From positions 1-64,000 of the forward strand of contig NZ_NSJZ01000004.1 of the NCBI RefSeq assembly GCF_002287065.1: 64,000 nt of DNA. The letters are read 5' to 3'. Each line of letters opens with the position of its first letter. The stretch's first letter is position 1. Shown piece by piece: positions 40,460 to 49,470 of this stretch. Position numbers and translations under genes: made by a program. The notes beneath the pieces are model-generated. The model ran no database searches. It was given only the letters and a program-made list of their open reading frames with translations, and was not told the DNA's origin. The DNA is from Paracoccus salipaludis. Its GTDB lineage: Bacteria; Pseudomonadota; Alphaproteobacteria; Rhodobacterales; Rhodobacteraceae.

Positions 40460-40564
40460 CCGGCCTGCCCTGCCCCGGACGCCCTGCAATCGGCGCCATC
40501 CCCGTCTTCGCAGGCAGTTTCGGCGGAAGGCAGGGGTTCAGGCGCGCTGGGGTGCGAAAGCGCC

Positions 40565-41455
40565 TCAGGCGCCCTGCCCGGCCACGAACTCGTCGCGGCC
40601 ATAGCCCTGCAGATACAGCAGAGCCGTCAGGTCGCCGTGATTGATGCGGACGGGCGCCTGCGCGGCGACAACCGGCTTTGCGTGCAGCGCCACGCCCGTT
40701 CCCGCCAGTTGCAGCATCCCGAGGTCGTTTGCCCCGTCGCCCACCGCGATCGCATCGGCAGGGGTCAGGCCGCGCGCGGCGGTGATCTCGTGCAGGGCCT
40801 CGACCTTGGCCTCGCGTCCGAGGATCGGCAGGCCGACCCGGCCGCTGAGCCGGCCCCGCTCGTCCGACAGCAGCACGTTGGCGCGCTGTTCGTCGAAGCC
40901 CAGACGGTCGGCGACGGGTCCGGTGAAGTCCGTGAAGCCGCCCGACACCAGCGCCGTCCAGGCGCCGTTGGCCTTCATCGTGGCAACCAGCGTCGGTCCT
41001 CCGGCAGCAAGGGTGATGCGGCTGTCCAGCACCTGCGCGATCACCGTCTCGGGCAGGCCTTCCAGCAGGGCGACGCGCGCCACCAGCGCCTCGTGGAAGT
41101 CCAGTTCTCCGTTCATGGCGCGGGCCGTGATCGCGGCCACGCGCTGCCCGACGCCCGCCATGTCGGCCAGCTCGTCGATGCATTCCTGCCCGATCATGGT
41201 CGAATCCATGTCCGCCAGCAGCACCGCCTTGCGCCGCCCGGCCGTGGGCTGCACGGCAAGGTCGAAGCCCTGTGCGTCCAGCTGCGCCCAGGCCTCATCG
41301 AAATCCGTCGGGCGCGCTTCGATGGCAAATTCGGCCGCCGTGCCCCGGTCGAGCCAGATCGCCCGCCCTCCGTCCCACCGGCGTTGCAGCGAGGAGATCG
41401 TGTCGTCGTCGAGATCGGCGCGCGCGGGCGAAGCGAGGATGCTGACGGTATACAT
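40565..41455 (-). CDS. serB: Phosphoserine phosphatase
   Basis: This 296-residue HAD enzyme completes serine synthesis. An N-terminal regulatory-like domain (1-75) precedes LLADMDSTMIGQECIDELA (nucleophile D82, acid D84), LVSGGFTDFTGPVA and AIAVGDGANDLGML. The start MYTVSILASPARAD at 41455 gives the usual SerB N-terminus. The gene is divergent from serC-serA, so all three unique serine-pathway enzymes sit within 4 kb. Confidence 0.96.
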   Translation of the reverse strand: MYTVSILASPARADLDDDTISSLQRRWDGGRAIWLDRGTAAEFAIEARPTDFDEAWAQLDAQGFDLAVQPTAGRRKAVLLADMDSTMIGQECIDELADMAGVGQRVAAITARAMNGELDFHEALVARVALLEGLPETVIAQVLDSRITLAAGGPTLVATMKANGAWTALVSGGFTDFTGPVADRLGFDEQRANVLLSDERGRLSGRVGLPILGREAKVEALHEITAARGLTPADAIAVGDGANDLGMLQLAGTGVALHAKPVVAAQAPVRINHGDLTALLYLQGYGRDEFVAGQGA

Positions 41456-41546
41456 GGGGGCCTTTCCGTTGTCGGCTTCGCAATAAGCAGTATTTCCGCC
41501 GCCTGCCAGCATCTCGGCCCTTGCGCCGGCAGGGGGCAGGGGCGTA

Positions 41547-41601
41547 TGTCCACGAGTGGGACACCCCTCCCCAACGAGGGGCCTTTTAGCTGGAAGGCTA
41601 A
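41547..41601 (+). ncRNA. serC leader-type regulatory RNA
   Basis: Three consecutive hairpins fill the serC 5' leader: TGTCC / GGACA (41547-41563), CCCCTC / GAGGGG followed by CCTTTT (41564-41587), and TTAGC / GCTAA (41586-41601). The last encloses GGAAGG, the serC ribosome binding site, so folding would hide it. This matches the known alphaproteobacterial 'serC leader' family, whose final stem overlaps the serC ribosome binding site upstream of serC-serA. The ligand or signal is not evident. Confidence 0.65.
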
Positions 41602-41603
41602 CC

Positions 41604-42752
41604 ATGCTCGATACCACGACCCCGGCTGCGCGGCCGGACAATCCGCGCTTTTCGTCCGGCCCCTGCGCCAAGATCCCCGGCTTTTCCCTGGACCTGCTGA
41701 GCGACGCGCCCCTGGGCCGCTCGCACCGCGCCGCCGTGGGCAAGAACAAGCTCGCGCAGGCGATCGACCTGACCCGCGAGGTGCTGGAGGTTCCGGCCGG
41801 CTACCGCATCGGCATCGTCCCCGGTTCCGACACCGGCGCAGTCGAGATGGCGATGTGGACCATGCTGGGCGCCCGCCCGGTCGAGATGCTGGCCTGGGAA
41901 AGCTTCGGCGAGGGCTGGGTCACGGACGCGGTCAAGCAGCTGAAGCTGGACGCCACGGTCCGCAAGGCCGACTATGGCAAGATCGTCGATTTCACGCAGG
42001 TCGATTTCGACAAGGATGTCGTCTTCACGTGGAACGGCACGACCTCGGGCGTGCGCGTGCCGAACGGCGATGCGATCCCCGCCGACCGGCAGGGATTGAC
42101 CATCTGCGACGCGACCAGCGCGGCCTTTGCGATGGACCTGCCCTGGGACAAGCTGGATGTGGTGACCTTCTCCTGGCAGAAGGTGCTGGGCGGGGAAGGC
42201 GCGCATGGCGTCCTGATCCTGTCGCCCCGCGCCGTCGAGCGGCTGGAAAGCTATACCCCCAACCGCCCGCTGCCCAAGATCTTCCGCCTGACCAAGGGCG
42301 GCAAGCTGATCGAGGGCATCTTCAAGGGCGAGACGATCAACACGCCGTCCATGCTGTGCGTCGAGGACTACATCGTCGCGCTGAACTGGGCGAAGTCCGT
42401 GGGCGGCCTTCGGGGCCTGATCGCGCGGGCGGAGGCCAATGCGCAGGTCGTGGCCGATTTCGTGGCCGCGCGCGACTGGATCGCCAACCTGGCCGAGGAC
42501 CCGGCGACGGCATCGACCACCTCGGTCTGCCTGCGCTTCACCGATCCGCGCATCAAGGACGCGGCGGCTTTCGCCAAGGCCGTGGCCAAGCGGCTTGAAA
42601 AGGAAGGCGTGGGGCTGGACCTCGGCGCCTACCGCGACGCGCCGGCGGGGCTGCGGATCTGGTGCGGCTCGACCGTCGAGACGGCGGATGTTGCCGCGCT
42701 GATGCCCTGGATTGAATGGGCGTTCCAGGCGGAGCTGTCCGCACAGGCGTGA
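41604..42752 (+). CDS. serC: Phosphoserine aminotransferase
   Basis: This 382-residue PLP enzyme converts 3-phosphohydroxypyruvate and glutamate to phosphoserine (and serves pyridoxine synthesis). It belongs to the alphaproteobacterial/Methanosarcina-like SerC branch: [45 protein letters not shown], and the PLP lysine in [18 protein letters not shown]. The ATG at 41604 is preceded by GGAAGG inside a leader hairpin. A long hairpin repeat separates it from serA. Confidence 0.96.
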   Translation: MLDTTTPAARPDNPRFSSGPCAKIPGFSLDLLSDAPLGRSHRAAVGKNKLAQAIDLTREVLEVPAGYRIGIVPGSDTGAVEMAMWTMLGARPVEMLAWESFGEGWVTDAVKQLKLDATVRKADYGKIVDFTQVDFDKDVVFTWNGTTSGVRVPNGDAIPADRQGLTICDATSAAFAMDLPWDKLDVVTFSWQKVLGGEGAHGVLILSPRAVERLESYTPNRPLPKIFRLTKGGKLIEGIFKGETINTPSMLCVEDYIVALNWAKSVGGLRGLIARAEANAQVVADFVAARDWIANLAEDPATASTTSVCLRFTDPRIKDAAAFAKAVAKRLEKEGVGLDLGAYRDAPAGLRIWCGSTVETADVAALMPWIEWAFQAELSAQA

Positions 42753-42762
42753 TCTGTCGGAG

Positions 42763-42872
42763 CGGGGGCCAGCCCCCGCACGGGCCTGCCGGCCCCTGCC
42801 TCGCTGAAAACGGCCCACCGGACCGTTTTCCGGGCGCTCGTCAGCCCCGAGGATATTTCCACGAAGAAGAAC
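42763..42872 (+). repeat. Intergenic hairpin repeat, copy E (long form)
   Basis: In order: GGGGGCCAGCCCCC, GGGCCTGCCGGCCC, CCTGCCTCGC, a strong stem AAAACGG / CCGTTTT around CCCACCGGA, then CCCCGAGGATATTTCC and GAAGAAGAAC. This is the most complete copy and matches copy B read in reverse. It lies between serC and serA and ends about 45 bases before the serA start. Confidence 0.78.
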
Positions 42873-42917
42873 AAGGCAGGAGAGCGCCGCTGCGCCCTGC
42901 CGTTCAGGAGCAAGCAC

Positions 42918-44510
42918 ATGGCACCCAAGGTTCTGGTTTCCGACAAGCTTTCCGAAACCGCCGTTCAGATCTTCCGCGACCGCGGGGTCGAGGTCGACTA
43001 TCTGCCCGAGGTCGGCAAGGACAAGGAAAAGCTGGCCGAGATCATCGGCAACTATGACGGGCTGGCGATCCGCTCGGCCACAAAGGTTACCGAGAAGCTG
43101 CTGGAGAAGGCGACGAAGCTGAAGGTCATCGGCCGCGCCGGCATCGGCGTGGACAACGTGGACATCCCGGCCGCCTCGAAGAAGGGCGTGATCGTGATGA
43201 ACACGCCCTTCGGCAACAGCGTCACCACCGCCGAGCACGCCATCGCGCTGATGTTCGCGGTCGCGCGGCAACTGCCCGAGGCGAGCGTCTCGACCCACGC
43301 CGGCAAGTGGGAAAAGAACCGCTTCATGGGCGTCGAGCTGTTCAACAAGACGCTGGGCGTGATCGGCGCGGGCAACATCGGCGGCATCGTGATCGACCGC
43401 GCCCGGGGCCTGCACATGAAGGTGCTGGCCTATGACCCCTTCCTGTCGGAAGAGCGCGCGACCGAGCTTGGGGCGACCAAGGTCGAACTGGATGAGCTGC
43501 TGGCCAAGGCCGACTTCATCACCCTGCACGTCCCGCTGACCGAGAAGACCCGCAACATCCTGTCGGCGGAAAACCTTGCGAAGACCAAGAAGGGCGTGCG
43601 CATCATCAACGCCGCGCGCGGCGGGCTGATCGACGAGGCGGCGCTGGCCGAGCTGCTGAAGTCGGGCCATGTCGCGGGCGCGGCGCTGGACGTCTTCGCC
43701 ACCGAGCCCGCCACGGAAAGCCCGCTGTTCGGCTTGCCGAACGTGGTGGTGACGCCGCATCTGGGCGCATCCACCACCGAGGCGCAGGAGAACGTGGCCC
43801 TGCAGGTGGCCGAGCAGATGGCCGACTACCTGCTGACCGGCGCCGTGCAGAACGCGCTGAACATGCCCTCGGTCACGGCCGAGGAAGCGGCGGTCATGGG
43901 GCCCTGGATCAAGCTGGCCGGGCACCTGGGCGCCTTCGTGGGCCAGATGACGGACGAGCCGATCACGGCGGTCAACATCCTTTACGACGGCGTGGCCTCG
44001 GGGATGAACCTGAACGCGCTGAACGCCGCCGTCATCGCCGGCGTCATGAAGGCCGCGAACCCGGACGTGAACATGGTCTCGGCCCCTGTCATGGCCAAGG
44101 AACGCGGCATCCACATCGCCACCACGACCCAGGACAAGTCGGGCGTTTATGACGGCTACATCAAGGTCACGATGGTGTCGGGCAACCGCGAGCGGTCCAT
44201 CGCGGGCACCGTCTTCAGCGATGGCAAGCCGCGCTTCATCCAGATCCGCGGCATCAACGTCGATGCCGAGATCGGCGAGCACATGATGTACACCCGCAAC
44301 AAGGACGTGCCGGGCGTGATCGGGACGCTGGGGATGACGCTGGGCGGCCTTGGGGTCAACATGGCGAACTTCTCGCTGGGCCGGGCCGCGAACGGCGGCG
44401 ACGCCATCGCCATCACCTACCTGGACGAGCCGCTGCGCTCCGACGTGCGCGAGGCGCTGATGGCGACCGGCAAGTTCATCCAGGTCCGCCCGCTGCGCTT
44501 CGAGGTCTGA
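42918..44510 (+). CDS. serA: D-3-phosphoglycerate dehydrogenase
   Basis: This 530-residue long-form enzyme oxidises 3-phosphoglycerate, the first step of serine synthesis. It has a catalytic/NAD domain (LKVIGRAGIGVDNVD; GVIGAGNIGGIVIDRA; NAARGGLIDEAAL; VVTPHLGASTTEAQ with the catalytic His), an intervening ASB domain (residues ~310-450) and a C-terminal ACT domain (ARNKDVPGVIGTLGMTL-like region at ~455-530) for allosteric control. AGGAG precedes the ATG. Confidence 0.97.
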   Translation: MAPKVLVSDKLSETAVQIFRDRGVEVDYLPEVGKDKEKLAEIIGNYDGLAIRSATKVTEKLLEKATKLKVIGRAGIGVDNVDIPAASKKGVIVMNTPFGNSVTTAEHAIALMFAVARQLPEASVSTHAGKWEKNRFMGVELFNKTLGVIGAGNIGGIVIDRARGLHMKVLAYDPFLSEERATELGATKVELDELLAKADFITLHVPLTEKTRNILSAENLAKTKKGVRIINAARGGLIDEAALAELLKSGHVAGAALDVFATEPATESPLFGLPNVVVTPHLGASTTEAQENVALQVAEQMADYLLTGAVQNALNMPSVTAEEAAVMGPWIKLAGHLGAFVGQMTDEPITAVNILYDGVASGMNLNALNAAVIAGVMKAANPDVNMVSAPVMAKERGIHIATTTQDKSGVYDGYIKVTMVSGNRERSIAGTVFSDGKPRFIQIRGINVDAEIGEHMMYTRNKDVPGVIGTLGMTLGGLGVNMANFSLGRAANGGDAIAITYLDEPLRSDVREALMATGKFIQVRPLRFEV

Positions 44511-44521
44511 CGGAACCCCCT

Positions 44522-44545
44522 CCCCGGCCGGTCCGTTGGCCGGGG
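44522..44545 (+). terminator. Possible terminator hairpin after serA
   Basis: CCCCGGCC and GGCCGGGG form an 8-bp stem twelve bases after the serA stop. No T-run follows, so intrinsic termination is uncertain. Confidence 0.35.
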
Positions 44546-44563
44546 AACCTCAAGGGGCGGCTC

Positions 44564-45313
44564 ATGCGCATCTACGCCATCGGCGACATCCACGGCCAGC
44601 TCGAGCGGCTGCGCGAGGCGCATGACCGCATCCTCCGCGACGGCGGCGAGGAGGCGAAGATCGTCCATGTCGGCGACCTGATCGACCGCGGGCCGGACTC
44701 GCGCGGGGTCGTCGAACTGCTGATGGAAGGGCAGGCGCGCGGCCGGGACTGGATCGTACTCAAGGGCAACCACGACCGCGCGCTGCCGAACTTCCTGCGC
44801 GATCCCCGCTGGATCGACCCGCGCGCGGCCGAGCGCAAGGACTGGATCGCCCGCGATGTCGGAGCCGAGGAGGCGCTTGCGTCCTACGGCATCCCCGACG
44901 CCGCCCGCCGCCCGCTGGAGGAGGTGCATGCCGAGGCCGTGGCGAAGGTGCCGGCCGATCACGCGCGCTGGCTTTCGGGCCTGCCCGCCTGGCACCTGAC
45001 CCCGCTTGCCCTGTTCGTCCATGCCGGCATCCGCCCCGGCGTGGACCTTGGCGCGCAGATCGAGGACGACCTGCTGTGGATCCGCAAGCCCTTCCACGAG
45101 GACAGCCGCGACCATGGCGCGCTGGTGGTCCACGGCCATACCCCGGTGAGGCATCCGACCCACTACGGCAACCGCGTCAACATCGACAGCGGCGCGGGCC
45201 ATGGCGGTCCTCTGACCGCGATCCGCCTGGACGCGGAAGGCGTCTGGGTGCTCGGCGAGGGTCCGCCCCGGCCGTTGCGGCCGAAAGCCGCATCCGGGCG
45301 GCCTGCTACGTGA
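44564..45313 (+). CDS. Metallophosphoesterase (serine/threonine phosphatase-like)
   Basis: This 249-residue calcineurin-like phosphoesterase has the complete metal-site series GDIHGQ, GDLIDRGPDSRGV, LKGNHDRAL, FVHAGIRPG and VVHGHTPV. The pattern is close to bacterial PrpA-type protein phosphatases and ApaH-like enzymes; the substrate (phosphoprotein or dinucleoside tetraphosphate) cannot be decided here. It begins 53 bases after serA and may be co-transcribed. Confidence 0.9.
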   Translation: MRIYAIGDIHGQLERLREAHDRILRDGGEEAKIVHVGDLIDRGPDSRGVVELLMEGQARGRDWIVLKGNHDRALPNFLRDPRWIDPRAAERKDWIARDVGAEEALASYGIPDAARRPLEEVHAEAVAKVPADHARWLSGLPAWHLTPLALFVHAGIRPGVDLGAQIEDDLLWIRKPFHEDSRDHGALVVHGHTPVRHPTHYGNRVNIDSGAGHGGPLTAIRLDAEGVWVLGEGPPRPLRPKAASGRPAT

Positions 45314-45413
45314 GGTTTCCGGGACATTTGATGCATCCGTGACCGGGGGTCGATTTACTCGGGCCGCTCAATGCGTTAAGAGTTGTTCGGGATACCCACA
45401 GTCGGAAGACCCG

Positions 45414-45734
45414 ATGCGCACGGCGAAATACAACATCGGCCAGGTGGTCCGCCACCGCGACCACCCGTTCCGCGGGGTGGTGTTCGACGTCGACCCGCAA
45501 TTCTCGAACACCGAGGAATGGTACCAGTCCATCCCCGAGGATTGCCGTCCGTCCAAGGACCAGCCCTATTACCACCTGTATGCCGAAACCGAGGCGACCT
45601 ATTACGTCGCCTATGTGTCGGAACAGAACCTCGTGCCCGACGCCTCGGGCGAGCCGCTGGAGCATCCCGACCTGGGCATCCGCTTCGGCGAGTTCCAGAA
45701 CGGCCGCTATCCGCTGCAATACGGACTGAACTGA
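45414..45734 (+). CDS. hspQ: Heat shock protein HspQ (YccV/DNA-binding hemimethylated family)
   Basis: This 106-residue protein starts MRTAKYNIGQVVRHRDHPFR and carries the family core GVVFDVDPQFSNTEEWY and QPYYHLYAE. In E. coli HspQ is a heat-inducible specificity enhancer of Lon protease. The ATG at 45414 gives the standard N-terminus. It precedes the TSUP gene by only 7 bases. Confidence 0.92.
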   Translation: MRTAKYNIGQVVRHRDHPFRGVVFDVDPQFSNTEEWYQSIPEDCRPSKDQPYYHLYAETEATYYVAYVSEQNLVPDASGEPLEHPDLGIRFGEFQNGRYPLQYGLN

Positions 45735-45741
45735 GCCGCGG

Positions 45742-46491
45742 ATGGAGCCTTCGCTGATCGCGGCCCTGGTGGCGGCGGCCGCCGCGGCCGGGTTCGTCGA
45801 TGCCATCGCGGGCGGCGGCGGGCTGATCACCGTGCCGGTGCTGATGCTGGCGGGACTGTCGCCGGAACAGGCGCTGGCCACCAACAAGGTACAGGGCAGC
45901 TTCGGCGCGGCCACGGCGGCCTTCAGCTACGGCCGCAGCGGCCTGGTCGATCTGCGCCGGCAGGTGCCGACGGCGGCTTTGGCCTTTGCGGCGGGCGGCG
46001 CGGGCGCGGCCCTGGTCACGGCCCTGCCGACCGACCTGCTGCGCGTCGCCCTGCCCGTCCTTCTGATCGGCATCGCGCTGTTCTTCGCGCTCAAGCCCGG
46101 GCTGAACGATCTCGACCGCACGGCGCGGCTGCGGCCGGCGCTGTTCGCCCTGACGGCCGTGCCCCTCATCGGCTTCTACGACGGGCTGATCGGGCCGGGC
46201 GCGGGGGCCTTCTACATGCTGGCCTTCGTGACGCTGGGGGGCTTCGGCATCCTGAAGGCGACGGCGCACACCAAGCTTCTGAACTTCGCCTCGAACATCG
46301 GCGGGCTGACGGTCTTCGCGCTGACCGGGCATCCGCTGTGGATCGCGGGGCTGGCGATGGGCGCGGGCCAGATCCTGGGTGCAGCCTTGGGATCGCGGCT
46401 GGCGATGCGGGTCGGCGCGCGGGTCATCAAGCCGCTGCTGGTCGTCACCTCGACGGCGCTGGCGCTGCGCCTCCTGTGGCAGATGCTCTGA
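45742..46491 (+). CDS. TSUP family sulfite/sulfonate-type exporter
   Basis: This 249-residue membrane protein with 7-8 helices has the TauE/SafE (TSUP) repeat GFVDAIAGGGGLITVPVLML in the first half and GFYDGLIGPGAGAFYMLAFV in the second, plus LATNKVQGSFGAATAA. It is predicted to move sulfur-containing or organic anions across the inner membrane; the substrate is unknown. It lies 7 bases after hspQ. Confidence 0.9.
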   Translation: MEPSLIAALVAAAAAAGFVDAIAGGGGLITVPVLMLAGLSPEQALATNKVQGSFGAATAAFSYGRSGLVDLRRQVPTAALAFAAGGAGAALVTALPTDLLRVALPVLLIGIALFFALKPGLNDLDRTARLRPALFALTAVPLIGFYDGLIGPGAGAFYMLAFVTLGGFGILKATAHTKLLNFASNIGGLTVFALTGHPLWIAGLAMGAGQILGAALGSRLAMRVGARVIKPLLVVTSTALALRLLWQML

Positions 46492-46503
46492 AGGCCGGGG
46501 CGC

Positions 46504-47496
46504 TCAGAGCCGCAGGAAGCCTTCTGCAAGCCGCCGCTCGGCCACCTCGATCCCGCGCCAGTTCCGCAGGGGGCCGGTCAGGTACTTGTCCACCACGGGA
46601 TGGTTCGCCTCAAGAAAGCCGTGATGGACAAGCAGCGCCGTGATCGCGGCCTCTGACGCGCGGGTGGCGCCATCCGCGACCTTCAGCGCGATGCCCATGC
46701 CCCGGTCCGGCGCAATGGCGATGAAGACCGCCTCGGCCCCGGTCTTGACGGCGACGCGGCCCTTCATGGCGCGCATGAGGTCCGTGCAGGCGCGCCCCTC
46801 GCCCGCGACCAGTTCGGGGTGCAGCGCCATGGCCTGCACCAGCCGCCGCATGGCCTGGCCCCGTGCGTCCTCTCCGCCGCAGGCGAAGGCCGACATCGCG
46901 CGGGCAAGACCCGCGACCGAGGTGGCGAAGTTCGGGGCCGAGCAGCCGTCGATTCCCATGCCCGCGATCGGCTCGCCCGTGACGTCCTCGGTCGCGGCGC
47001 GGATCGCCTGCTGCAACGGATGGTCGGGCAGGTGATAGTCGGGGCCCGCGCCATGATGCCGGGTCCAGGTCAGGAAGCCCGCGTGCTTGCCGGAACAGTT
47101 GTTGTGGATCTGGCAGGGCGCCTCGTCCGAGCAGGTCAGCCGCCGGTTCTCGGCCGGGTCCCAAGGCATGTGCGCGCCGCAGCGCAGATCGGGATCACCC
47201 AGGCCCAGAGCGTCCAGCCAGGCGCCGACGCGCTCGACATGAATGCGCGCCCCGCTGTGCGAGGCGCAGGACAGCGCCAGCTGTTCGGTCCCCAGCCGCG
47301 CCGCGTCGGCGGCCCCGCTTTCCAGCAGCGGCAGCGCCTGGATCATCTTGCAGGAGGAGCGCGGGAAGATCACCGCATCCGGGTCGCCCCAGGCCTCCAC
47401 CATGCCGCCCCGGTCCCAGACCACCGCGTGGCCCCGATGGATGCTTTCCGGCAGGCCGCCCCGCCACAATTCGATCAGATCGGCCGCCGCCATCAT
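46504..47496 (-). CDS. L-asparaginase, Rhizobium etli (ReAV/AnsA) type
   Basis: This 330-residue protein belongs to the thermolabile asparaginase family unrelated to E. coli type I/II enzymes. It has a beta-lactamase-like SxxK pair (FPRSSCKMIQ, residues ~47-50) and the zinc-binding Cys/Lys motifs NNCSGKHAGF and GIDGCSAPNF. It releases aspartate and ammonia from asparagine in the cytoplasm. The ATG at 47496 has AAAGGG upstream. The gene ends 12 bases from the convergent TSUP gene. Confidence 0.9.
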   Translation of the reverse strand: MMAAADLIELWRGGLPESIHRGHAVVWDRGGMVEAWGDPDAVIFPRSSCKMIQALPLLESGAADAARLGTEQLALSCASHSGARIHVERVGAWLDALGLGDPDLRCGAHMPWDPAENRRLTCSDEAPCQIHNNCSGKHAGFLTWTRHHGAGPDYHLPDHPLQQAIRAATEDVTGEPIAGMGIDGCSAPNFATSVAGLARAMSAFACGGEDARGQAMRRLVQAMALHPELVAGEGRACTDLMRAMKGRVAVKTGAEAVFIAIAPDRGMGIALKVADGATRASEAAITALLVHHGFLEANHPVVDKYLTGPLRNWRGIEVAERRLAEGFLRL

Positions 47497-47538
47497 CCAG
47501 CCCTTTGACAAATGCGCGATTTCCTGCCCGCAGGGGTT

Positions 47539-47566
47539 TTGCGGGCCGATGGTTTGCGGTTATTAG
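47539..47566 (+). promoter_or_regulatory. Possible promoter of the IalB-like gene
   Basis: TTGCGG (47539-47544), 16 bases, then TATTAG (47561-47566) lie about 70 bases upstream of the ATG. The -35 overlaps a GCCCGCA / TGCGGGC hairpin (47526-47546) that is also upstream of the divergent asparaginase gene. Confidence 0.35.
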
Positions 47567-47636
47567 TCGCCATCAGGTCGCCAGACCACCGATTTGTGAC
47601 AACCCGGCTCAACCGGGGCAGCAAGAGGGCACGAGC

Positions 47637-48158
47637 ATGACGAAATCCATCTTCAACCTCGGCCTTGTGGCCGCGGCGCTGACGGCCCTTGCCGCGCCCG
47701 CGTTTGCCGCCGAGCCGAAGGTCCTGGGCAGCCAGGGCGACTGGACCGCCTTTGGGGGCGACGACCCCAAGGAATGCTGGGCCGTGTCCCCGCCCAAGTC
47801 CACCCGCAACACCGACGCCGAGGGCAACCCGCGCGAGGTGACGCGCAGCGACATCCGCCTGTACATCGCCTATCGTCCCGGCCAGAACGGCGAAGTGTCG
47901 TTCCAGGGCGGCTACCCCTTCGCCCCCGATTCCACCGTGGACGTGACCATCGGCAGCCAGACCTTCAAGCTGTTCACCGAAGGCGAGAACGCCTGGACCG
48001 GCTCTCCCGACGAGGATGCCAAGCTGATCAGCGCCCTGCGCGCGGGCTCCGAGGCGGTCGTGAAGGGCCGCTCGACCCGCGGCACCCGGACGACCGACAC
48101 CTTCTCGCTGTCGGGCATCACCGCCATGACCAACGCGGCGCGCGACACCTGCCGCTGA
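47637..48158 (+). CDS. Invasion-associated locus B (IalB) family protein
   Basis: This 173-residue periplasmic protein has a signal peptide ([19 protein letters not shown], cleavage near residue 23). Its mature part matches the IalB family: [40 protein letters not shown] and [20 protein letters not shown] residues ([18 protein letters not shown]). The family name comes from Bartonella; in free-living bacteria its role is unknown. A strong terminator follows. Confidence 0.88.
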   Translation: MTKSIFNLGLVAAALTALAAPAFAAEPKVLGSQGDWTAFGGDDPKECWAVSPPKSTRNTDAEGNPREVTRSDIRLYIAYRPGQNGEVSFQGGYPFAPDSTVDVTIGSQTFKLFTEGENAWTGSPDEDAKLISALRAGSEAVVKGRSTRGTRTTDTFSLSGITAMTNAARDTCR

Positions 48159-48194
48159 TCGCGGCTGCGGCGTTCCGCCACTTGCGTCCAAGCC

Positions 48195-48230
48195 GGGGCC
48201 GCCCCATCTGGGTGCGGCCCCCTTCCTTTT
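48195..48230 (+). terminator. Rho-independent terminator after the IalB-like gene
   Basis: An 8-bp stem GGGGCCGC / GCGGCCCC with an 11-base loop is followed by CTTCCTTTT, 36 bases after the stop. Confidence 0.75.
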
Positions 48231-48252
48231 CCCCGCCGCTGGATTCCCGCCG

Positions 48253-49470
48253 ATGACGACGCATGCCGCCCCGACCCTTGAGACGCAGCCCGCGCCGGCC
48301 GCGCCGATCGTGCAGGATGTGCGGACAATCCCGCGCAGGCTGGACGCGGGTGCCCGCACCAACATCGTCGGGCTGACGCGCGAGCAGTTGCGTGACGCCC
48401 TGATCGCCGCCGGCACGCCCGAGCGGCAGGCCAGGATGCGCGTGGGCCAGATCTGGCAATGGGTCTATCACTGGGGCCTGCGCGACTTCGCGCAGATGAC
48501 GAACCTCGCCAAGGATTATCGCGCCTTCCTGGCCGAGCGCTTCGAGATCGCCCTGCCCGAGGTCGTCACGCGCCAGATCAGCGACGACGGCACCCGGAAG
48601 TACCTGCTGCGCATCGCGGGCGGGCATGAGGTCGAAACGGTCTATATCCCCGAGGAAGGCCGCGGGACGCTTTGCGTGTCCTCGCAGGTCGGCTGCACCC
48701 TGACCTGCACCTTCTGCCACACCGGGACGCAGAAGCTGGTGCGCAACCTGACGGCGGGCGAGATCGTGGGCCAGCTGATGGTCGTGCGCGACGACCTAGG
48801 CGAATGGCCCGAGCCGGGCGCGCCCAAGGACGAGACGCGGCTGGTGTCGAACCTCGTGCTGATGGGCATGGGCGAGCCGCTTTACAACTTCGACAACGTG
48901 CGCGACGCCATGAAGGTCGTGATGGATGGCGAGGGGCTGAGCCTGTCGCGCCGCCGCATCACGCTGTCCACCTCGGGCGTCGTGCCCGAGATCGCGCGCA
49001 CCGCCGAGGAGATCGGCTGCCAGCTTGCCGTCAGCTTCCACGCCACCACCAACGAGGTGCGCGACAAGCTGGTGCCCATCAACAAGCGCTGGAACATCGA
49101 CGAGCTGCTGGGCGCGCTGCGCGAATATCCCCGCCTGTCGAACAGCGAGCGGATCACCTTTGAATACGTGATGCTGGACGGCGTGAACGACACGGATGAT
49201 GACGCGCGCCGCCTGATCCGGCTGATCCGCGGCATTCCGGCCAAGATCAACCTGATCCCCTTCAACGAATGGCCGGGCGCGCCCTACCGGCGGTCGTCCT
49301 GGGACCGGATCGAGGCCTTCGCCGACATCATCTACAAGGCGGGCTACGCCAGCCCCATCCGCACACCGCGCGGCGAGGACATCATGGCCGCCTGCGGGCA
49401 GCTGAAGTCGGCCACCGAGCGCGGCCGCAAGTCGGCGGCTCAGGTCGCGGCCGAGGCCGGGATCGCCTGA
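48253..49470 (+). CDS. rlmN: 23S rRNA (adenine2503-C2)/tRNA methyltransferase RlmN
   Basis: This 405-residue radical-SAM methyltransferase has the cluster cysteines C148, C152 and C155 ([12 protein letters not shown]), the [12 protein letters not shown] motif, [12 protein letters not shown], and [18 protein letters not shown]. It methylates A2503 of 23S rRNA and A37 of some tRNAs through a methyl-Cys intermediate. Its 3' end overlaps the convergent FAD oxidoreductase gene by 31 bases. Confidence 0.95.
   Translation: MTTHAAPTLETQPAPAAPIVQDVRTIPRRLDAGARTNIVGLTREQLRDALIAAGTPERQARMRVGQIWQWVYHWGLRDFAQMTNLAKDYRAFLAERFEIALPEVVTRQISDDGTRKYLLRIAGGHEVETVYIPEEGRGTLCVSSQVGCTLTCTFCHTGTQKLVRNLTAGEIVGQLMVVRDDLGEWPEPGAPKDETRLVSNLVLMGMGEPLYNFDNVRDAMKVVMDGEGLSLSRRRITLSTSGVVPEIARTAEEIGCQLAVSFHATTNEVRDKLVPINKRWNIDELLGALREYPRLSNSERITFEYVMLDGVNDTDDDARRLIRLIRGIPAKINLIPFNEWPGAPYRRSSWDRIEAFADIIYKAGYASPIRTPRGEDIMAACGQLKSATERGRKSAAQVAAEAGIA

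Noticed and set aside
41598..44282. 894-codon minus-strand frame opposite serC-serA
   Set aside because: Antisense shadow; residue use is typical of a reversed Ala/Gly/Asp-rich gene.
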